Assembly: GCA_035547915.1 (NCBI GenBank)
Contig: DASZTS010000137.1
Coordinates: 1 to 25,557, forward strand
Length of the DNA: 25,557 nucleotides
DNA from: DASSFG01 sp035547915
Lineage (GTDB): Bacteria > Planctomycetota > Planctomycetia > Pirellulales > JAICIG01
Direction of reading: 5' to 3'
In this document: piece after piece, positions 23,882 to 25,557 of the stretch
How positions within the stretch are numbered: position 1 is the first letter of the stretch
Layout: every line of letters starts with the position of its first letter
Notes under the pieces: model-generated
What the model was told of the DNA's origin: nothing
Database searches by the model: none
The model's input: only the letters and a program-made list of their open reading frames with translations
Position numbers and translations under genes: made by a program

Positions 23882-23988
23882 TTTTAGAGGAGCCGACAAA
23901 ACCGGATCGAGCTCCACAAAATCGGCGTTTCACGGCCGATTTTTGACCAACTCGCTCCGGCTTCCAGGTTCTGTCAGCCGCTCTTAGA
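23882..23988 (-). repeat. Dispersed palindromic repeat, copy D (full length)
   Basis: It starts TTTTAGAGGAGCCGACAAAA and ends TGTCAGCCGCTCTTAGA. The reverse complement aligns with copy A almost throughout. The arms GCCGACAAAACCGGATC and CTTCCAGGTTCTGTCAGC are imperfect inverted repeats, and the centre is a 9-bp perfect hairpin. It lies directly after copy C. Confidence 0.8.
23918..23944 (+). terminator. Hairpin terminator inside repeat copy D
   Basis: AAAATCGGC (23918-23926) pairs with GCCGATTTT (23935-23943) around an 8-nt loop, and one more T follows at 23944. It lies about 110 bases after the stop codon of the secretin-N-like gene and in the orientation expected for ending its transcript. 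Confidence 0.5.
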
Positions 23989-24065
23989 TTGAGCTGATTT
24001 GAATCTCGGAAACGCCTGTGGGGGGAACGCGGCCTCGCGGTCGCAAGAATAGGGAGCACACCGAC

Positions 24066-24539
24066 ATGAATTACCGCATCGTTGGACTGGCCGTCCTCAT
24101 GGCCTTCGCCGCCGGGCCGGCAGCCACCTGCTTCGCGCAGGGGAAGGCGATCAGACCGGTCAGTGGAATGTATGTCTACGGGCCGCCCACGGCCGGCCAA
24201 TCCACCAGCGTCGCGCACTACCCCAAGAACTGGCGCGGCCCGCGTTACTCGTATCCACAGACCTATTACTTCAAGAACCCGCCGTTTCGCCGCCCGCTCA
24301 CGCTCATCGGCGGCACGCCCTATATCGACCAGACGTTCTTCACTGGCGCCACGACCGACGCCGAGATCTGGGCCATCCGTCGCAAAGGCGAAGTGCCGAA
24401 CCTTCCCGCCTCGGCCAGGGTCTCCTACCCCGCCCAGACGGGCTTGGCTCCCGTCATCGGTCCGCTGCCCAAACGGCAACTCAGCCCCGCCACAGCCGAC
24501 CGAAGACGCCCCGCGATGCAACGCCGCCTGAGCGAATAA
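24066..24539 (+). CDS. Small exported protein of unknown function
   Basis: A 157-residue protein that I do not recognise. 'MNYRIVGLAVLMAFAAGPAA' with 'TCFAQG' is a clear signal peptide, cleaved probably after A24; the 'TCFAQ' cysteine is not in a good lipobox. The mature protein is basic and rich in Tyr, Pro and Arg ('MYVYGPP', 'YPKNWRGPRYSYPQTYYF'), with little predicted helix, and ends in Arg-rich 'DRRRPAMQRRLSE'. Such composition suggests an extended, surface or wall-associated protein (inference). GGGAG lies 8-9 nt before the ATG at 24066, and the signal peptide starts there, which rules out an ATG 16 codons upstream. Confidence 0.72.
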   Translation: MNYRIVGLAVLMAFAAGPAATCFAQGKAIRPVSGMYVYGPPTAGQSTSVAHYPKNWRGPRYSYPQTYYFKNPPFRRPLTLIGGTPYIDQTFFTGATTDAEIWAIRRKGEVPNLPASARVSYPAQTGLAPVIGPLPKRQLSPATADRRRPAMQRRLSE

Positions 24540-24646
24540 GCCGCGTTGGCTGAAGGTTCGCGCCCCGTTTCCCGATCGGATGCCATCGATGATGGCATGG
24601 GCATTCAACCGCTTCCGTATTGGTTGACTTTGAATCCCCAGATTTT

Positions 24647-24675
24647 TTGCGAGCGGCATGGCGGACGGCTAGACT
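24647..24675 (+). promoter_or_regulatory. Weak candidate promoter directly before the small membrane protein gene
   Basis: TTGCGA (24647-24652) and TAGACT (24670-24675) are 17 bases apart, each 4 of 6 to consensus. The start would fall at about the ATG at 24682, which would give a leaderless message. This agrees with the lack of a ribosome site there, but both boxes are weak. Confidence 0.25.
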
Positions 24676-24681
24676 GGCGGC

Positions 24682-25098
24682 ATGCCGGGCCACCCCCAGT
24701 TCTCGATTAAAGGCATCATGGCGATTACCGCCGTGGCTGCGCTGGCCGCTTGGGCAATGACGGCCGAGCCGACGCCATATTCCGGTCTTGTGCTGTGGTT
24801 CCTTGTCGCTGGCCTGCCCTCTGCCGCACTTGCTGTCGTGGTGGAAGGTAGCGGTTTCGCGAGAAGGTTTTGTCTTGGAGCATTGATTCCGGCTTGCATG
24901 CCAGTTCTTCTTTATGGCCTGTTTATTTCCCGGAGTCTCGTGTCACCGGAAGGGGCTCAGGCCAACGACTACGCCAAGCGGGTTATCGTCATATTCTGGG
25001 CAACCGCCTTGATTATTGGGTTGATCGTTGGCGCGGTATCATCGTTTGTGCAGCGCGGCTCAAAGGCATCACCGGGCAGCCGAGCGAGCGACGAATGA
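24682..25098 (+). CDS. Small four-span membrane protein
   Basis: A 138-residue integral membrane protein. The opening 'QFSIKGIMAITAVAALAAW' (6-24) resembles the 'FSLRTLL' N-terminus of many short planctomycete membrane proteins of unknown role. Hydrophobic spans are at about 11-26, 35-54, 64-82 and 101-122, and the C-terminus is a short basic, Ser-rich tail. No Shine-Dalgarno precedes the ATG at 24682. A second ATG (24718) has AAGG five bases upstream, but using it would remove the conserved opening. GC is lower than in most neighbours. Function is unknown. Confidence 0.65.
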   Translation: MPGHPQFSIKGIMAITAVAALAAWAMTAEPTPYSGLVLWFLVAGLPSAALAVVVEGSGFARRFCLGALIPACMPVLLYGLFISRSLVSPEGAQANDYAKRVIVIFWATALIIGLIVGAVSSFVQRGSKASPGSRASDE

Positions 25099-25457
25099 TT
25101 TCAAAGTGCAGCACTTCCGCGCAGGAGTGATACCATTTCAGCTCGCGTCAAACCTAAACCGTAAAATTAGCCTGTTTTTTTGTTCGTACCTATTGATTCG
25201 GCACTTCTAGCCCGCATTTCTCACAGCGCGGGTCGGACATGGGCGGCCGGCCCCGGCCGCCCGCCGGGGTCGGCGGACAACGTGCCTATCCCATCCAGAC
25301 ACGGGGTGCGGTAGCGAGTTCCTGATGCTCTCGACCTGTCTCGCGGGGGGCTGCAATCGTGAATTCGCTGCCGAGGTGGCGGTCGGCGCGCACCGCGATC
25401 CTGGCGGCGACGAGTTGGTGTGATGTGCAGCAGAGCGTCAGCCCGCGGGCGACCTCT
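25099..25457. other. Gene-poor tail with a composition break
   Basis: From about 25130 to 25200 the DNA is AT-rich (CCTGTTTTTTTG at 25171-25182), then it turns very GC-rich near 25240. A short minus-strand frame (25190-25240) would encode 'MSDPRCEKCGLEVPNQ', with a CxxC pair, and extends upstream without a start. It could be the C-terminal scrap of a zinc-ribbon protein. I see no complete gene. Confidence 0.3.
25241..25262. other. Strong GC hairpin
   Basis: GGGCGGCC (25241-25248) pairs perfectly with GGCCGCCC (25255-25262) around a 6-base loop. There is no T run on either side. It may be an intergenic structural element or part of a decayed mobile sequence; nothing else supports a role. Confidence 0.4.
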
Positions 25458-25556
25458 CTACGGGGGAGCCGGGCGTGGTGCAAGGGGACGCCACTGCTGC
25501 AGATTGGCCAAAGCTTGCGCGAACACGGTTTGGTAAGGATAGCTGTGAGCAAAGGA
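25458..25556 (-). CDS. Possible 3' end of a gene running off the window
   Basis: On the minus strand an open frame enters from the right edge and encodes 32 residues, 'SFAHSYPYQTVFAQALAN' then 'LQQWRPLAPRPAPP', before a TAG. The sequence has ordinary composition, an amphipathic helix and a Pro-rich end as real protein tails often do. It is too short to name a family. A competing frame in the same DNA (25286-25552) looks less natural. Confidence 0.3.
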   Translation of the reverse strand, partial: SFAHSYPYQTVFAQALANLQQWRPLAPRPAPP

Positions 25557-25557
25557 A

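Noticed and set aside
23805..24659. A 284-codon minus-strand frame.
   Set aside because: Its 3' part is translation of repeat copies C and D, and the rest is antisense to a gene with a clear signal peptide and ribosome site.

Overview
The window looks like chromosomal DNA of a planctomycete, probably near the Pirellulales. The grounds are high GC with strong G/C preference at third codon positions, and several planctomycete-style proteins. These are a membrane protein with the N-terminal 'YRKWLGIP...THYQLLGI' J-like domain, a carboxypeptidase-regulatory-like/redoxin fusion, a secreted protein with a secretin-N-like domain, and a small 'FSIKGI' membrane protein. The placement rests on recognition, not on a database search. 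I see no rRNA, tRNA, CRISPR array, phage genes or intact insertion sequence.

Layout. Bases 138-4623 are all minus strand: a response regulator, a small secreted protein, a repeat element, a YycJ-type metallo-beta-lactamase-fold hydrolase, and the J-like membrane protein. Bases 4882-6635 are plus strand: an HpcH/HpaI aldolase and a DedA-family membrane protein. Bases 6768-10160 form a tight minus-strand operon, modA-modB-modC-dprA, joining molybdate uptake to the DNA-processing protein DprA. A large SNF2/SWIM helicase (10382-13105, minus) diverges from a long POTRA-domain protein (13389-15866, plus) that has three POTRA-like modules but no visible outer-membrane barrel. Then come a secreted unknown (minus), the regulatory-like/redoxin fusion (plus), a WD40-like exported protein (minus), an FkbM methyltransferase (plus), the secretin-N-like protein (plus), and two small exported or membrane proteins (plus). 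The last 450 bases hold no convincing complete gene.

Gene cooperation. ModA binds molybdate, ModB forms the channel and ModC supplies ATP; dprA is very likely co-transcribed. Many other products (POTRA, redoxin fusion, WD40, secretin-N-like, two secreted unknowns) carry export signals, so the window is rich in cell-envelope functions, but no single pathway links them.

The most striking structure that no gene explains is a roughly 100-bp palindromic repeat in four copies (2021-2123, 16845-16947, 23803-23880, 23882-23988). Two complete copies contain a near-perfect or perfect hairpin flanked by A and T runs, and both sit just downstream of a stop codon in the same orientation relative to the gene. 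One shortened copy appears to supply the stop codon of the gene before it. This looks like a dispersed REP/MITE-like element used as a transcription terminator.
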